A DNA stretch of 64,000 nt from an uncultured Erythrobacter sp. (GCA_947495695.1 CANLZP010000002.1:682001-746000), one strand, 5' to 3'. Shown: positions 52,030-61,368, numbered from the stretch's first letter. Notes: generated from the letters alone by a model not told the origin. Translations and numbers: made by a program.

Positions 52030-52824
52030 ATGAAATACGCGCTTCTTACTTTCGCGTTAGTCCTTGAAACTTTCGGAAATCAGAGAGTTGAAGCCGATTC
52101 TGCGGACTGTAGCGCATACTTAGACCAACAGATTAGGCTGCGAACTTTTGATGATGTCTGGAAGTCGCTTCGAGATGTACCGAAGCAAGGTCAGTACGAG
52201 ACAAACGCATCTTATGAAAACCGGGTGGCTGAGATTAATCCGTCTCAGCCGATTTGGATCCAACTGGTCAGATCCCAAAAATCACCAATAGGCAGATTCG
52301 AGAAGGATTCTGGGATTCTAAGAATCAGTAGCTGGGATCTCTTCTATTATGATGCTCCAGACTTTGGATTGGATCTTGGGTTTCAGAATTACACCAATAC
52401 ATTCGGTTTCATTGCAACCTACTACGGTCAGTCAACTGGTGAACCATATCGAGCTGCGAACTCGATGGGGGCCAGGACAATAGTGGATGTAACTACTTCC
52501 TATTACGACCTAATTCTCGCTGCCGGAGACAACCAGAGAAAGCGTCGATGGAGGCTAAATCCACGTCAACGATATCTCCAATCCTGGGAAATTGATGGAA
52601 CACCTGAGAAAATACACAACATCGCGGAAAGAGGAAATTTGGCTTGGCTTGTGGCTCCCAGAAGAAAGGCGGCCGAAAGCCAAAAAGTCTTGACGCACTC
52701 GGCTACTTTCGACGATCCCATTGACACATTCGCAGTAGCAAAGCGTACAATGCTGGCAGATGTGTTTTGTACTGGCCTGCTAGACGAAGATGGTATTGTC
52801 ATCAGGTCATCGCCCTTGGAATAG
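52030..52824 (+). CDS. Hypothetical exported protein, element cargo
   Basis: GGAG lies seven bases before the ATG at 52030. The 264-residue product starts with a signal peptide (MKYALLTFALVLETFGNQRV followed by ADSADC). The mature part contains KQGQYETNASYENRVAEINP, then beta-rich segments such as LDLGFQNYTNTFGFIATYYG. It is the only plus-strand gene in the element. I do not recognise its family; similar ETxAxYExRVA patterns occur in periplasmic proteins of unknown function. Its AT-rich codon use differs from the flanks. Confidence 0.6.
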   Translation: MKYALLTFALVLETFGNQRVEADSADCSAYLDQQIRLRTFDDVWKSLRDVPKQGQYETNASYENRVAEINPSQPIWIQLVRSQKSPIGRFEKDSGILRISSWDLFYYDAPDFGLDLGFQNYTNTFGFIATYYGQSTGEPYRAANSMGARTIVDVTTSYYDLILAAGDNQRKRRWRLNPRQRYLQSWEIDGTPEKIHNIAERGNLAWLVAPRRKAAESQKVLTHSATFDDPIDTFAVAKRTMLADVFCTGLLDEDGIVIRSSPLE

Positions 52825-52882
52825 CAGAGCTTGCCAAATTGACCGGCTCAAACGCAGAATCTTTGGTCGGTCGAAAACCAAA

Positions 52883-53380
52883 TCACCATTTGCCGGAAGG
52901 TTCTTTCTGTTGAGGCGTCAGTCGGCGAACACCTGAAAACAGGTCGTAGGCTGATCTCTTACCCTGCAAGACATTCGCAACAGTACTTTGAGAGCACCGG
53001 AATGCTGCTGCAATCTCGCACCGTGAATAGCCTCGCTTTTGATATTCGCAGATCGCCATCTTCGACCACGAGGGGAGCTGTGCACGTCCCCTAACTTGCG
53101 CCATAGCCAACCCATCTTCAGGCCTTATTTCAGCAACCAGCTGCTTCACATCATGCAAGATTGTTTGGTCTAGTTTAGCGGCCCTGAGTGCTTCTGCTCT
53201 GTAGGACCATACAGAGGATCTAGAGCGATTAAGCGTAGCAGAGTAAAATGAGCCAGAAAGGCCGGGGATCAACATGAAGGAGTGAAATGCTCTCCGGCAT
53301 TGCCCGCGTCGGGGAATCTTCGCTGGCTGCCACCTTTTAGAGCTTTCCAATGTGGGTTTTTCTGAGTGAAAGTTGGTCAT
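52883..53380 (-). CDS. Helix-turn-helix protein of unknown role
   Basis: The 165-residue protein ends in a helix-turn-helix: YQKRGYSRCEIAAAFRCSQS followed by TVANVLQGKRSAYD, with the pattern of resolvase-like or homing-endonuclease-associated HTH units. The N-terminal half is basic and has no recognised domain. The ATG at 53380 has no strong ribosome site, and a later start such as the Met of AMAQVRG is possible. It lies beside the repeats at 53438-53526 and could bind them. Confidence 0.5.
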   Translation of the reverse strand: MTNFHSEKPTLESSKRWQPAKIPRRGQCRRAFHSFMLIPGLSGSFYSATLNRSRSSVWSYRAEALRAAKLDQTILHDVKQLVAEIRPEDGLAMAQVRGRAQLPSWSKMAICEYQKRGYSRCEIAAAFRCSQSTVANVLQGKRSAYDLFSGVRRLTPQQKEPSGKW

Positions 53381-53437
53381 CAAAACTGTTCACCACAGCA
53401 TTAGCCTTTGCGATCCACTCATTTTCCTGAAATTGGG

Positions 53438-53526
53438 ACAGTTAAGACAGTTTGGACAGTTCGGTATAAAGTGCAGAGGAAAAAGCCACCTAGGAATGGT
53501 TTCGGCAGAACCGTCCTCAACTGTCC
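53438..53526. repeat. GACAGTT iterons and inverted copy, candidate origin or operator
   Basis: Three tandem 9-mers GACAGTTAA, GACAGTTTG and GACAGTTCG run from 53438 to 53464. An inverted copy AACTGTCC lies at 53519-53526. The cluster is in the gap between the HTH gene and the 151-residue gene downstream of the primase-helicase. Iterons near a P4-type primase often form the replication origin, but an operator for the HTH protein is also possible. Confidence 0.55.
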
Positions 53527-53550
53527 AACCATCCCAAATGGTCAAGTGCA

Positions 53551-54006
53551 TTACGCTGCACGCGCAATTCTCCCATAGGGAAGCATCAAACAAACAGGGT
53601 AATCTACCTCAGCCAAATCCAGCAAATTTAGCAGCTCTGCACGACGATGCTTTGACACGAATAAAGATGGGTTGAAGGGGTCCTGAAGGCGAAGCCGTCC
53701 GTTCTTACGATCAATGTGGCCATGCACTGTAACCTCGCCTGCACTCCGCTTAGCATTGGCACACTGAATCCAAGTATCAACATCATCCGATGGCCAAAGG
53801 GCGAGAGAAATCCGTGCCTCATCAAACCGCCATTCTGTAAAACAGACCCGAATTGGACGGCCTAGAAGCGGCGCATCAAAGCACCAAGAACGTCGGTCGC
53901 ATTGCGGTTCACAGTTTGAACCTAACGGGTCAATAATTGCCTTGCCAATGCCGACATCGACCACATGCGATAGCAGTTTGTCGCTTAGGTACATTCGCTT
54001 GTTCAT
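53551..54006 (-). CDS. Hypothetical protein coupled to the primase gene
   Basis: The ATG overlaps the primase stop as ATGA, so the 151-residue product is translated together with it. Visible features are four cysteines in the first half (NCEPQCDRRSWC and IRVCFTEW) and the HIDRKNGRLRLQDPFNPS stretch. I do not recognise a domain. Coupling suggests a role in replication of the element or in its control. Confidence 0.65.
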   Translation of the reverse strand: MNKRMYLSDKLLSHVVDVGIGKAIIDPLGSNCEPQCDRRSWCFDAPLLGRPIRVCFTEWRFDEARISLALWPSDDVDTWIQCANAKRSAGEVTVHGHIDRKNGRLRLQDPFNPSLFVSKHRRAELLNLLDLAEVDYPVCLMLPYGRIARAA

Positions 54007-56090
54007 GCCGCTTCCTCAAAAAATCTTGTGCGGAGCTTCAAGCCGACTCGGAACTTAAGCCCACTACTCCGTTTCTCCGCTCGAAATCCTTTGGCGCTCA
54101 GCGTCCGACCAAACATGGTCTGGCTCACTGGAGATCGGCCCGTATCATTGGAATGCTTGCGGTAATTCTCATAAAGTGACGAAGATGACATCGCCGCGCC
54201 TGGAGCAACTTCGCATCGCTCTTCGATGAACTGAGAGACGGTGTCCATTTCCGAGCGATACCCAGCGGTCGCCTCAGCAACAACTTTCGGGGTTTGCAGC
54301 CCATGCTGATACCAATCCATCGCTCCTCGAACGATCCATGCGAGGATGCCCGATTCTTCGGCTTCCAACTTCTTGCTCAGTTCACGATCCTGCTCTTCGA
54401 CGGAGAAATTACGATTGAATGGGATGATCCGAAGGCGGCGCCAAATCGCAGAGTCATTTCCGTTCACATGCGGAAGCTGGTTTGTAGCAAGACAGACCTT
54501 GAACGTGGGCCTAAACTCGATGAATTCTTTGAACAGGAATCGGGCTACAATAGGTTCATCGCCAGTAATCTGCTTCAGCAATCCGTCCGCCAATCGCTGG
54601 TCTGCGTTAGCCTCAGATGCTGTGACAAGGCGAGACCCTGCCAAACGCGCCAGATCATTTGAGGCAGCACCTGTCTTAGCAATCAGCGTCTCTGTAGGCG
54701 TGTGCTTGCCATAAGGTCCAAGTACGCCGCGCAAGGTGTTCAGTAGAGTGCTCTTACCGTTGGCCCCTTCCCCAATAAGGAAGAAGAGGCACTGCTCTCG
54801 GGTCTCTCCGGTTGCGGTATAGCCTGCCGCTCGCTGAACGTACTCCGCCAGCTCCTTATCATGCATCAAGATGTCATCAAGGAAGCAATCAAAGGTAGGG
54901 CAAGCAGCCTCAGGTACGTAGTCGATGTCGATAATGTGCGTGGCAAAAGCCTCACGATCATGCGGCAACAGCTCGCCTGACCTTAGATCAATCATACCAT
55001 TCGCTACGTTAAGGAGGTGCGGCTGGCGGTCAAAAGCCGAAAAATTGATCGAAATGCCCGGTTCGGTTTTCGCCAGTTCAATCATTCCTGAGATGCGAGG
55101 CGATGTTTGAGATTTGTGAGCAAACTGTACTCGTCGCTTGATCGTATCTGGGTCGTTGCTCAGCTTTGCAGTTGAGAGTAGCTCATCCACGACTTGCTTT
55201 GCCTGACGAGCGATGTGTCCCTCAATGTCCCGCTGCCAACAGCGACCATCCCAAACGAACCAGACTTTCGCAGATGGTTCATACCGGGCATTGCCATCGA
55301 GTTTGTCGACCAAACGACGACCGTTTCCTAGTTCAGTATCTGGATACTCCGAGCCACGCTCATAGCGTTTGACGCTTTGAATAATCCGCTCGACCTCATC
55401 TTCGGCTAGCGGGGGAACACAGCAAGCTACGTTTTCCGCCAAAACAGCTGCCCTAATCGCTTCGTCAGACAGGCCACGAGCGACGAGACCGCATGCCATA
55501 CGGAAAAGAGTGTCATTGCGACCACCTTCCTCAACCGGGCCGCCAAACTTGGTCTCTGCTGATTTGATGCGTCGTTGACCACAAGCAAGGTCGATCAACC
55601 AACTAGGAGCCTCTGCTATATCTACTTCACGTTCCCAACAGTAAGCATTGCCAGACTCATGGATGCTCGGGGCAGCTACAACGTAGCCTCCAGCTTTCAG
55701 GTCAACTCCAGCGTAGCCATCAACGTTAATACTGTCTCTCAACCCTGCGGTTTCGGCTGGGACATTAAAATATAGGTGCCTGCCGCCTCCCCCGGTTTTA
55801 GCCGACATTGTATCTGGTAGCTCGCCAAATGTGCGCTCAAAGCGTTCAAAACTGGCGTCGCCATCGTTGCGCGGGTCAATATCGACCACAATGAGGCGCG
55901 ACTGTTCACCCGTTACTATGCCGATGTTGTGATTGCTGTCTGGCTCAAACCAGTGTGAAATCTGTCCTGCATCTGTTGAGGCATCGTTCTTGCCATGCGC
56001 TGTTGCGGGGATCTTACTTCTTGGACGCAGCGGCAAGACCGGAAAGCCTCTATCCGCGTAATCACGTGCTGCTGAAGCGACTGAAATCAT
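54003..56090 (-). CDS. Prim-pol / D5-type primase-helicase
   Basis: The 695-residue protein joins a bifunctional primase-polymerase domain to a D5/P4-type helicase. The prim-pol active site is VVDIDPR (Asp70, Asp72) with GGRHLYF (His105). A linker domain with a D5-N-like region follows, then the SF3 helicase with Walker A FLIGEGANGKSTLL (440-448) and the later WRRLRIIPFNRNF motif. This architecture is that of P4-like satellites and integrative plasmids and should unwind and prime replication of the excised element. It is coupled by ATGA both to the AlpA-like gene before it and to the 151-residue gene after it. Confidence 0.9.
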   Translation of the reverse strand: MISVASAARDYADRGFPVLPLRPRSKIPATAHGKNDASTDAGQISHWFEPDSNHNIGIVTGEQSRLIVVDIDPRNDGDASFERFERTFGELPDTMSAKTGGGGRHLYFNVPAETAGLRDSINVDGYAGVDLKAGGYVVAAPSIHESGNAYCWEREVDIAEAPSWLIDLACGQRRIKSAETKFGGPVEEGGRNDTLFRMACGLVARGLSDEAIRAAVLAENVACCVPPLAEDEVERIIQSVKRYERGSEYPDTELGNGRRLVDKLDGNARYEPSAKVWFVWDGRCWQRDIEGHIARQAKQVVDELLSTAKLSNDPDTIKRRVQFAHKSQTSPRISGMIELAKTEPGISINFSAFDRQPHLLNVANGMIDLRSGELLPHDREAFATHIIDIDYVPEAACPTFDCFLDDILMHDKELAEYVQRAAGYTATGETREQCLFFLIGEGANGKSTLLNTLRGVLGPYGKHTPTETLIAKTGAASNDLARLAGSRLVTASEANADQRLADGLLKQITGDEPIVARFLFKEFIEFRPTFKVCLATNQLPHVNGNDSAIWRRLRIIPFNRNFSVEEQDRELSKKLEAEESGILAWIVRGAMDWYQHGLQTPKVVAEATAGYRSEMDTVSQFIEERCEVAPGAAMSSSSLYENYRKHSNDTGRSPVSQTMFGRTLSAKGFRAEKRSSGLKFRVGLKLRTRFFEEAA

Positions 56091-56269
56091 CGCGCCACCG
56101 CTGCACTTGAAACAAATGAATCCAACTCAGCGACTGAATACCGCACTGCCGAACCAAGCTTATGGAATACTGGTCCCTTACCAGCCCACCTCCATCGAGC
56201 TAAAGTTTTGGGGGAAAGTCCCAAGTAGTCTGCCGCCTCTGCTTCACGCATTAGAAATAAATCACTCAT
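56087..56269 (-). CDS. AlpA-like excisionase/regulator
   Basis: The 60-residue protein is a winged-helix MerR-like DNA-binding domain: LMREAEAADYLGLSPKTLAR then WRWAGKGPVFHKLGSAVRYS. This is the AlpA/Xis-type fold that in P4-like elements controls the integrase or acts in excision. It overlaps the primase start as ATGA, and the integrase gene lies about 100 bp upstream. Confidence 0.85.
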   Translation of the reverse strand: MSDLFLMREAEAADYLGLSPKTLARWRWAGKGPVFHKLGSAVRYSVAELDSFVSSAAVAR

Positions 56270-56366
56270 TTTTAATTACCTCAACTGTAGTCCTATTGCG
56301 CCCTTTATTACTACAAGCGCCCTCTCTACTGAAGGGAATTGATCGATAACCAGAGTTAACCGTCCT

Positions 56367-57548
56367 CTAATTCTCAATTGGCATACAACTTGCTTGCCTC
56401 AATAGCTCTGCGCCAATTGCATCCGCAGCGGTGCGTACGGGTTCTTGCGCCAAATGAGCATAACGCGTTGTGGTCGCTGCTTGCTTGTGGCCTAGCAGTC
56501 GACCCAGCATGTGCAGGCTAAGCCCCATGCCAGCACCCACGCTGGCGAAAGTGTGCCTTAAGTCATGCAAGCGAACATCTTCTAGCTCAGCCATTTCACG
56601 CACCAGACGCCAAGGCTTTTGCAAGTTGACCAAATGAGCATTCTTTCTCTTGCCTGCGATGACGAAAGTTTCGTCTGCTTGGGTCGTTTTCAAGTCGTTG
56701 AGAACTTCGATTGCGGGTTCGCCTAGAGACACAAGCAAAGCGCCCGACTTAGTATCAGGCAGCCTCAACACCCTCGCTTCCAGATCGACCCATGACCACT
56801 CAAGCTTCAGCACCTCATTTAACCGGCGACCAGTCAGCATAAGGAGCTTGATTGCCGCCAAGGCGCTGCTCGACACTTTTGATGCAGCCGCCTCAGAGTT
56901 CAGCACCTCCCAAAGGCGTGCGACTTCATCACTGGAAAGATAGCGCTCCCGTTTCTCTTCCTTGTATCGATCGATGTTTTTAGCTGGATTGGAGTTATCA
57001 GGCCTCAATCCCCAACGCTCAGCTAGGCTGAACATCTTACTGGACAGGGCAAGCGTTCTGTTCGCCTCATAGGGTGTTTCTCGAAGCGAGTGATGTATTT
57101 TCGCGATGTCATCACGTGTGATTGACGCGACTTTCTTCGTTCCAATAGCAGGAAGTAGATGAGAGCCAATTAGCCGCTTGTCAGAGCGGATTGAACTTTC
57201 CTTCTTCCTGATTTCAGCATGCTCCGCCAAGTACCTCTCACTTAAGTGCCTAACGTTTGGGGCTGATCGATCCTGCGAACGCTGCTGTGAAGGGTCATTC
57301 CCCTGCGCAACCTCCGCCAGCCATCGCTTTGCGATCTCACGAGCAGCCTCTGGCCGCAATGGACCATGCAAACCGATTGTTGGTCGCCTCTGCTGACCTT
57401 CTCTTGTGCGGTAATAGAGGAAGTAGGAACGTCTACCTTTCGGTGTAACCTTGCAGCCAAACCCCGTCAGCTCGTTATCCCAGATGATTACGTCGGAAGC
57501 CTCCGGCTGGACTGCCTCAACCCTACGAACTGTTAGCTTTGCCTTCAT
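56367..57548 (-). CDS. Tyrosine integrase (DUF4102-type)
   Basis: The 393-residue recombinase has an N-terminal DUF4102/arm-binding part (DNELTGFGCKVTPKGRRSY), a core-binding domain (about 100-195) and a catalytic domain (about 205-380). The active-site residues are visible: Arg241 in LTGRRLNEVL, His328 and Arg331 in LHDLRHTFAS, His354 in LLGHKQ and Tyr363 in TTRYAHL. It should recombine the 47-bp tRNA-Asn site. I set the start at the ATG at 57548, where GGGGG precedes. It is at the right end of the element, next to attR and far from the intact tRNA. Confidence 0.95.
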   Translation of the reverse strand: MKAKLTVRRVEAVQPEASDVIIWDNELTGFGCKVTPKGRRSYFLYYRTREGQQRRPTIGLHGPLRPEAAREIAKRWLAEVAQGNDPSQQRSQDRSAPNVRHLSERYLAEHAEIRKKESSIRSDKRLIGSHLLPAIGTKKVASITRDDIAKIHHSLRETPYEANRTLALSSKMFSLAERWGLRPDNSNPAKNIDRYKEEKRERYLSSDEVARLWEVLNSEAAASKVSSSALAAIKLLMLTGRRLNEVLKLEWSWVDLEARVLRLPDTKSGALLVSLGEPAIEVLNDLKTTQADETFVIAGKRKNAHLVNLQKPWRLVREMAELEDVRLHDLRHTFASVGAGMGLSLHMLGRLLGHKQAATTTRYAHLAQEPVRTAADAIGAELLRQASCMPIEN

Positions 57549-57701
57549 GCTACCCCCGCTAAATAAGTAGCAGCTAGGTAGCACAAGGGAGGGCTCTTGG
57601 ACAATGACTAGCGCACTGCACCAACCCTAACCATTAGGTTTACAGAGCTTTTATCGACGTGCAGCGTAGCAGAGCAAACGAGAGAGTATTTTAGGACAAG
57701 A

Positions 57702-57748
57702 GACTGTTAATCACTTGGTCGTTGGTTCGAATCCAACTCGGGGAGCCA
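57702..57748. repeat. attR: second copy of the 47-bp tRNA-Asn repeat
   Basis: This copy matches 46952-46998 exactly but lacks the upstream half of the tRNA: before it stands TTTTAGGACAAGA in place of the D arm. It is therefore the remnant end of the integration, and the sequence after it is the original chromosome. Confidence 0.9.
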
Positions 57749-57772
57749 CTTCATTCGACGAACAAGCCAAAG

Positions 57773-57797
57773 GTCTCGCCAATAGGCGGGACTTTTT
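57773..57797 (+). terminator. Original tRNA-Asn terminator, displaced
   Basis: GTCTCGCC-AATA-GGCGGGAC forms an 8-bp stem with one G-T pair, followed by TTTTT. It lies 24 bp after the second att copy and in the same orientation as tRNA-Asn, so before the insertion it would have been the tRNA terminator. Confidence 0.7.
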
Positions 57798-57812
57798 GCG
57801 TTTGGGGCAAGC

Positions 57813-58565
57813 TCAGCCGGTGAGCAGCCTCACCCCCACCCAGATCACCAGCACAGCGGTCAGCCATCGAATCGCGCGCTGTGGCAAGAACTTCACCGCC
57901 ATCAGACTGCCGATCTGACCGCCTATTGCCACAGCGATCAGCAAGGGTAGAGCGGCACCAATTGCGCCGCCTAGCACTGACGGCCCCTGCTTGAGCACCT
58001 GGCCAACCAAGCCAAACAGCGAATTCACCAAGATGAAGATACTGGCGGTCGCCGCGATGGCGCGCGGGTCCTTCCAGCGGGTCAGATGCAACAGCGGCGC
58101 GAGAAATATTCCGCCCCCAATGCCAACCAATCCGGCCAAATAGCCCAGCGGTGCTGCGATAAAAGGCATGGCCGTGGCAAAGCGGGTTGGCTCTCCAACC
58201 ACGCCTTCACGCACGGGAATCAGCATGGTGACGCCGGTTAGCAATAGGCTGCCGCCCAGCAGCAGCATGAAGGTTTCGCGGTCAATCGGGGTCAAGCCTC
58301 CCAGCAGCGCCGCAGGAGCCGCTAACGAAGTCATCAGCAACGCCCCACGCCATGGCGTAATGCGCGCCTGAGCAAAACGCACGCTGCTGCCGACGACAAC
58401 GATGATATTGCAGGCCAGCGCCACCATCGGGAGCAGGCGGTAATCCATCCCCGACAGCGCAAGCAGCGCAGCATAGGTCGATCCGCCTCCAAAGCCGACC
58501 GCCGCATAAAGGAGCGCGGTGACAAAAAACGCAGCAATGATGGTGAGCGGGACCAGTCCGATCAT
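57813..58565 (-). CDS. TSUP family permease (TauE/SafE)
   Basis: The 250-residue protein has about eight hydrophobic segments and the family features: AAVGFGGGSTYAALLALSG at the start and YLAGLVGIGGGIFLAPLLHL later, the two glycine-rich repeats of the sulfite exporter TauE/SafE family. Members carry sulfite, sulfoacetate or other sulfur anions; the substrate here is unknown. It follows the element directly. Confidence 0.85.
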   Translation of the reverse strand: MIGLVPLTIIAAFFVTALLYAAVGFGGGSTYAALLALSGMDYRLLPMVALACNIIVVVGSSVRFAQARITPWRGALLMTSLAAPAALLGGLTPIDRETFMLLLGGSLLLTGVTMLIPVREGVVGEPTRFATAMPFIAAPLGYLAGLVGIGGGIFLAPLLHLTRWKDPRAIAATASIFILVNSLFGLVGQVLKQGPSVLGGAIGAALPLLIAVAIGGQIGSLMAVKFLPQRAIRWLTAVLVIWVGVRLLTG

Positions 58566-58608
58566 TGGATTGCCCCGCCCCTAATGCTTAGCTGAGTTGC
58601 AAGCGCGC

Positions 58609-61368
58609 TCAGCCGGCACGACCGCCAGCAGCGCCGTGGCAATGCTTGTACTTGTTGCCGCTGCCGCATGGGCATGGCGAATTGCGGCTGATTGATTGAC
58701 CGGCGTAAGGATTTTCGCTGATCGCCCCGCCCGGTCCGGCCGCAGCGCGCGGCGATCCGGCTAGCGAGCCAAACATTTCGGGACGCTCTGCTGAGCCATC
58801 GCTATCATCGGAATTGTCCAGCCCAGTGAATGGATCGATATGGCCGGTGAGGAAATCGGGCAAATCTGGAAGATCTGGCGCCTGAACCGGCTGCGCGCGC
58901 AATTCAGATTTCAGCAGAATCCGCGTTACGTCCTCGCGCAGTGTGTCGAGCATGTTTTCAAACAGGCCGAAGGCTTCTTGCTTATATTCATTGATCGGCT
59001 GCTTTTGAGCGATCCCGCGCATCCAGATCACCTGACGCAAGGCGTCCAGCGTCGCGAGGTGCTCTTTCCAATGATAATCTAACCGTTCGAGCAGAATGGA
59101 TTTCTCCACCTGCCGCCAAACACCAGAATCGGTCTCGGCGACCTTCTTGGTCATTTTCTCGCCGGCCAGCGCATCGATGCGCTCCTCCAGGATCTCTGGT
59201 TCAACCTGATCTTCTTCCAACCAGGAATCGATGGGCGGATTGAGACCGAACACATCTTCGACCTTTTCTTTAAGACCTTCGATGTCCCATTGTTCGGGAT
59301 AGGAACCGGGAGGGCACGCTTCGCCCACGATCGCATTGACCGTGTCGTGGCGCATGTCCTCGACCACATCATCAACCGTTTCCGATTCCATGATTTCGCC
59401 GCGCTGTTCATAGATAACTTTGCGCTGGTCATTCATCACGTCATCATATTGAACGACCTGCTTGCGGACGTCATAATTGCGTGCCTCAACCTTCTTCTGC
59501 GCGGTCTCAATCGCTTTCGAAAGCCACTTCGAACCAATCGCTTCGCCATCGGCAAGGTTGGAGTTCATCATCTTGGAGAACATCGTGTCCGGGCCAAAGA
59601 TGCGCAGCAGATCGTCTTCCAGACAGAGGTAGAAACGCGAAAGGCCGGGATCGCCCTGGCGACCAGAGCGACCGCGCAGCTGATTATCGATCCGGCGGCT
59701 TTCATGGCGTTCTGTTCCCAATACGAACAAGCCGCCCGCTTCCAGCACCTTAGCCTTTTCTGCTGCAACTTCGGCTTTCAAGGCCTCCAATGCCTTATCG
59801 TATTCGCGGCCTTCGGGAATGCCGGCCAATTCATCGCCGATCCGAAACTCCAGATTGCCGCCCAGCTGAATGTCGGTGCCGCGACCAGCCATATTGGTGG
59901 CAATGGTAACCGCTCCAAACCGTCCGGCTTGGGCGACAATATGCGCTTCGCGTTCGTGCTGGCGAGCGTTCAAAATTTCGTGCTTTACGCCCTCCTTGTC
60001 CAAGAACTGGCTGAGCAATTCGGATTTCTCGATAGAGACCGTACCAACCAAAACCGGCTGACCAATGTCGTTCTTTTCCCGAATGGCGCTGGCGATCGCG
60101 GCAAACTTATCCAGCGTGTTCTTGTAGAATTCGTCTTCTTCATCGATCCGCTGGATCGGAACATTGGTCGGGATTTCGACCACATTCATCTTGTAAATGT
60201 CCCAAAATTCAGAAGCTTCGGTGGCGGCTGTTCCGGTCATGCCCGACAACTTTGGATACATGCGGAAATAGTTCTGGAATGTGATCGATGCCATGGTCTG
60301 GTTTTCAGGCTCGATCTTGACGCCTTCCTTGGCTTCTGCCGCCTGGTGCAGACCGTTGGACCAACGGCGACCGTCCATCATACGTCCGGTGAATTCGTCA
60401 ATGATCACGACCTTATCGTCTTTCACAATATAGTCGGTGTCCTTCTTGAACATATGGACCGCTTTTAGGGCCTGATCGAGGTGGTGAACCACTTGGGTAT
60501 TTTCCACATCGTATAGGTTGTCTGTCGCCAGAATTCCCTTTTCGATCAGCAATTGCTCGACATTCTCAGTGCCGTCTTCAGTGAGTTGGATGTTCTTGGT
60601 TTTCTCATCCTTCTCGTACCAATCTTCTGGAATCTCCTTCACCACGGCATCGATGGTGACATAAAGCTCGGACTTATCCTCGGTCGGACCAGAGATAATC
60701 AGAGGTGTCCGGGCCTCATCGATCAAGATCGAATCCACCTCATCGACAATGCCGAAATTGAAGGGACGCTGAACCATTTGTGCGCGTTCGTGCTTCATAT
60801 TATCGCGCAGATAATCAAAGCCGAATTCATTATTGGTGCCATAGGTGATGTCGGCATTGTAAGCATCGCGGCGCTCAAGCTCATTCAAATTGGGCACGAT
60901 CACGCCAACTGTCAGACCCAACCACGTATACAGTTGGCCCATCCAATCGGCATCGCGGCGCGCAAGGTAATCATTCACCGTCACGACATGGACGCCCTTG
61001 CCCTCAATCGCGTTGAGATAGGTCGCCAGAGTAGCCATCAGGGTCTTACCCTCGCCTGTGCGCATCTCGGCAATTTCGCCCCGATGCAGCACAACGCCGC
61101 CAATCATCTGCACGTCAAAATGGCGCATACCAAAGACGCGCACCGACGCTTCGCGGACGGTGGCAAAGGCTTCGGGCAAAATATCGTCATGCGTGCTGCC
61201 GTCATCCAGCATACGGCGGAATTTGTCAGTTTGAGCTTTTAGCTCATCATCAGACAGTGCCTGAACCTGCGGTTCGAGTGCGTTGATTTGATTGACGATT
61301 TTCCCAACGGTTTTGACATATCGATCGTTGGATGAGCCGAAAAAGGTTTTGGCCAATGCGTTAAACAT
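58609..61368 (-). CDS. secA: Preprotein translocase ATPase SecA
   Basis: SecA drives protein export through SecYEG. The 919-residue protein shows Walker [14 protein letters not shown], Walker [21 protein letters not shown], the GTDIQLGG and [21 protein letters not shown] motifs of NBD2, and a C-terminal zinc motif [16 protein letters not shown] that binds SecB and phospholipid. It is complete and of normal length. The ATG at 61368 is clear. It lies alone between the TSUP gene and a small hypothetical gene. Confidence 0.95.
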   Translation of the reverse strand: MFNALAKTFFGSSNDRYVKTVGKIVNQINALEPQVQALSDDELKAQTDKFRRMLDDGSTHDDILPEAFATVREASVRVFGMRHFDVQMIGGVVLHRGEIAEMRTGEGKTLMATLATYLNAIEGKGVHVVTVNDYLARRDADWMGQLYTWLGLTVGVIVPNLNELERRDAYNADITYGTNNEFGFDYLRDNMKHERAQMVQRPFNFGIVDEVDSILIDEARTPLIISGPTEDKSELYVTIDAVVKEIPEDWYEKDEKTKNIQLTEDGTENVEQLLIEKGILATDNLYDVENTQVVHHLDQALKAVHMFKKDTDYIVKDDKVVIIDEFTGRMMDGRRWSNGLHQAAEAKEGVKIEPENQTMASITFQNYFRMYPKLSGMTGTAATEASEFWDIYKMNVVEIPTNVPIQRIDEEDEFYKNTLDKFAAIASAIREKNDIGQPVLVGTVSIEKSELLSQFLDKEGVKHEILNARQHEREAHIVAQAGRFGAVTIATNMAGRGTDIQLGGNLEFRIGDELAGIPEGREYDKALEALKAEVAAEKAKVLEAGGLFVLGTERHESRRIDNQLRGRSGRQGDPGLSRFYLCLEDDLLRIFGPDTMFSKMMNSNLADGEAIGSKWLSKAIETAQKKVEARNYDVRKQVVQYDDVMNDQRKVIYEQRGEIMESETVDDVVEDMRHDTVNAIVGEACPPGSYPEQWDIEGLKEKVEDVFGLNPPIDSWLEEDQVEPEILEERIDALAGEKMTKKVAETDSGVWRQVEKSILLERLDYHWKEHLATLDALRQVIWMRGIAQKQPINEYKQEAFGLFENMLDTLREDVTRILLKSELRAQPVQAPDLPDLPDFLTGHIDPFTGLDNSDDSDGSAERPEMFGSLAGSPRAAAGPGGAISENPYAGQSISRNSPCPCGSGNKYKHCHGAAGGRAG

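Larger units (their letters stand above)
46952..57748. mobile_element. Integrated element in tRNA-Asn carrying a candidate defence operon
   Basis: The element, about 10.8 kb, is bounded by identical 47-bp copies of the tRNA-Asn 3' end. It contains a tyrosine integrase at the right end, then on the same strand an AlpA-like factor, a prim-pol/D5 primase-helicase and a small unknown gene, an exported protein on the other strand, and a three-gene methyltransferase/DUF262 cargo operon near the tRNA. No capsid, portal, terminase or conjugation genes were recognised, so it resembles a P4-like satellite or an integrative plasmid remnant more than a full prophage. By eye, codon use is more AT-rich than in the flanks, which suggests transfer. 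Confidence 0.85.

Noticed and set aside
46952-57748. Complete prophage
   Set aside because: No capsid, portal, terminase, tail or lysis gene could be recognised, so the element is too small and lacks structural genes.
59290-60468. Plus-strand frame of 392 residues inside secA
   Set aside because: It is antisense to SecA NBD2 and reads as low-complexity His/Phe/Asp sequence without a domain.
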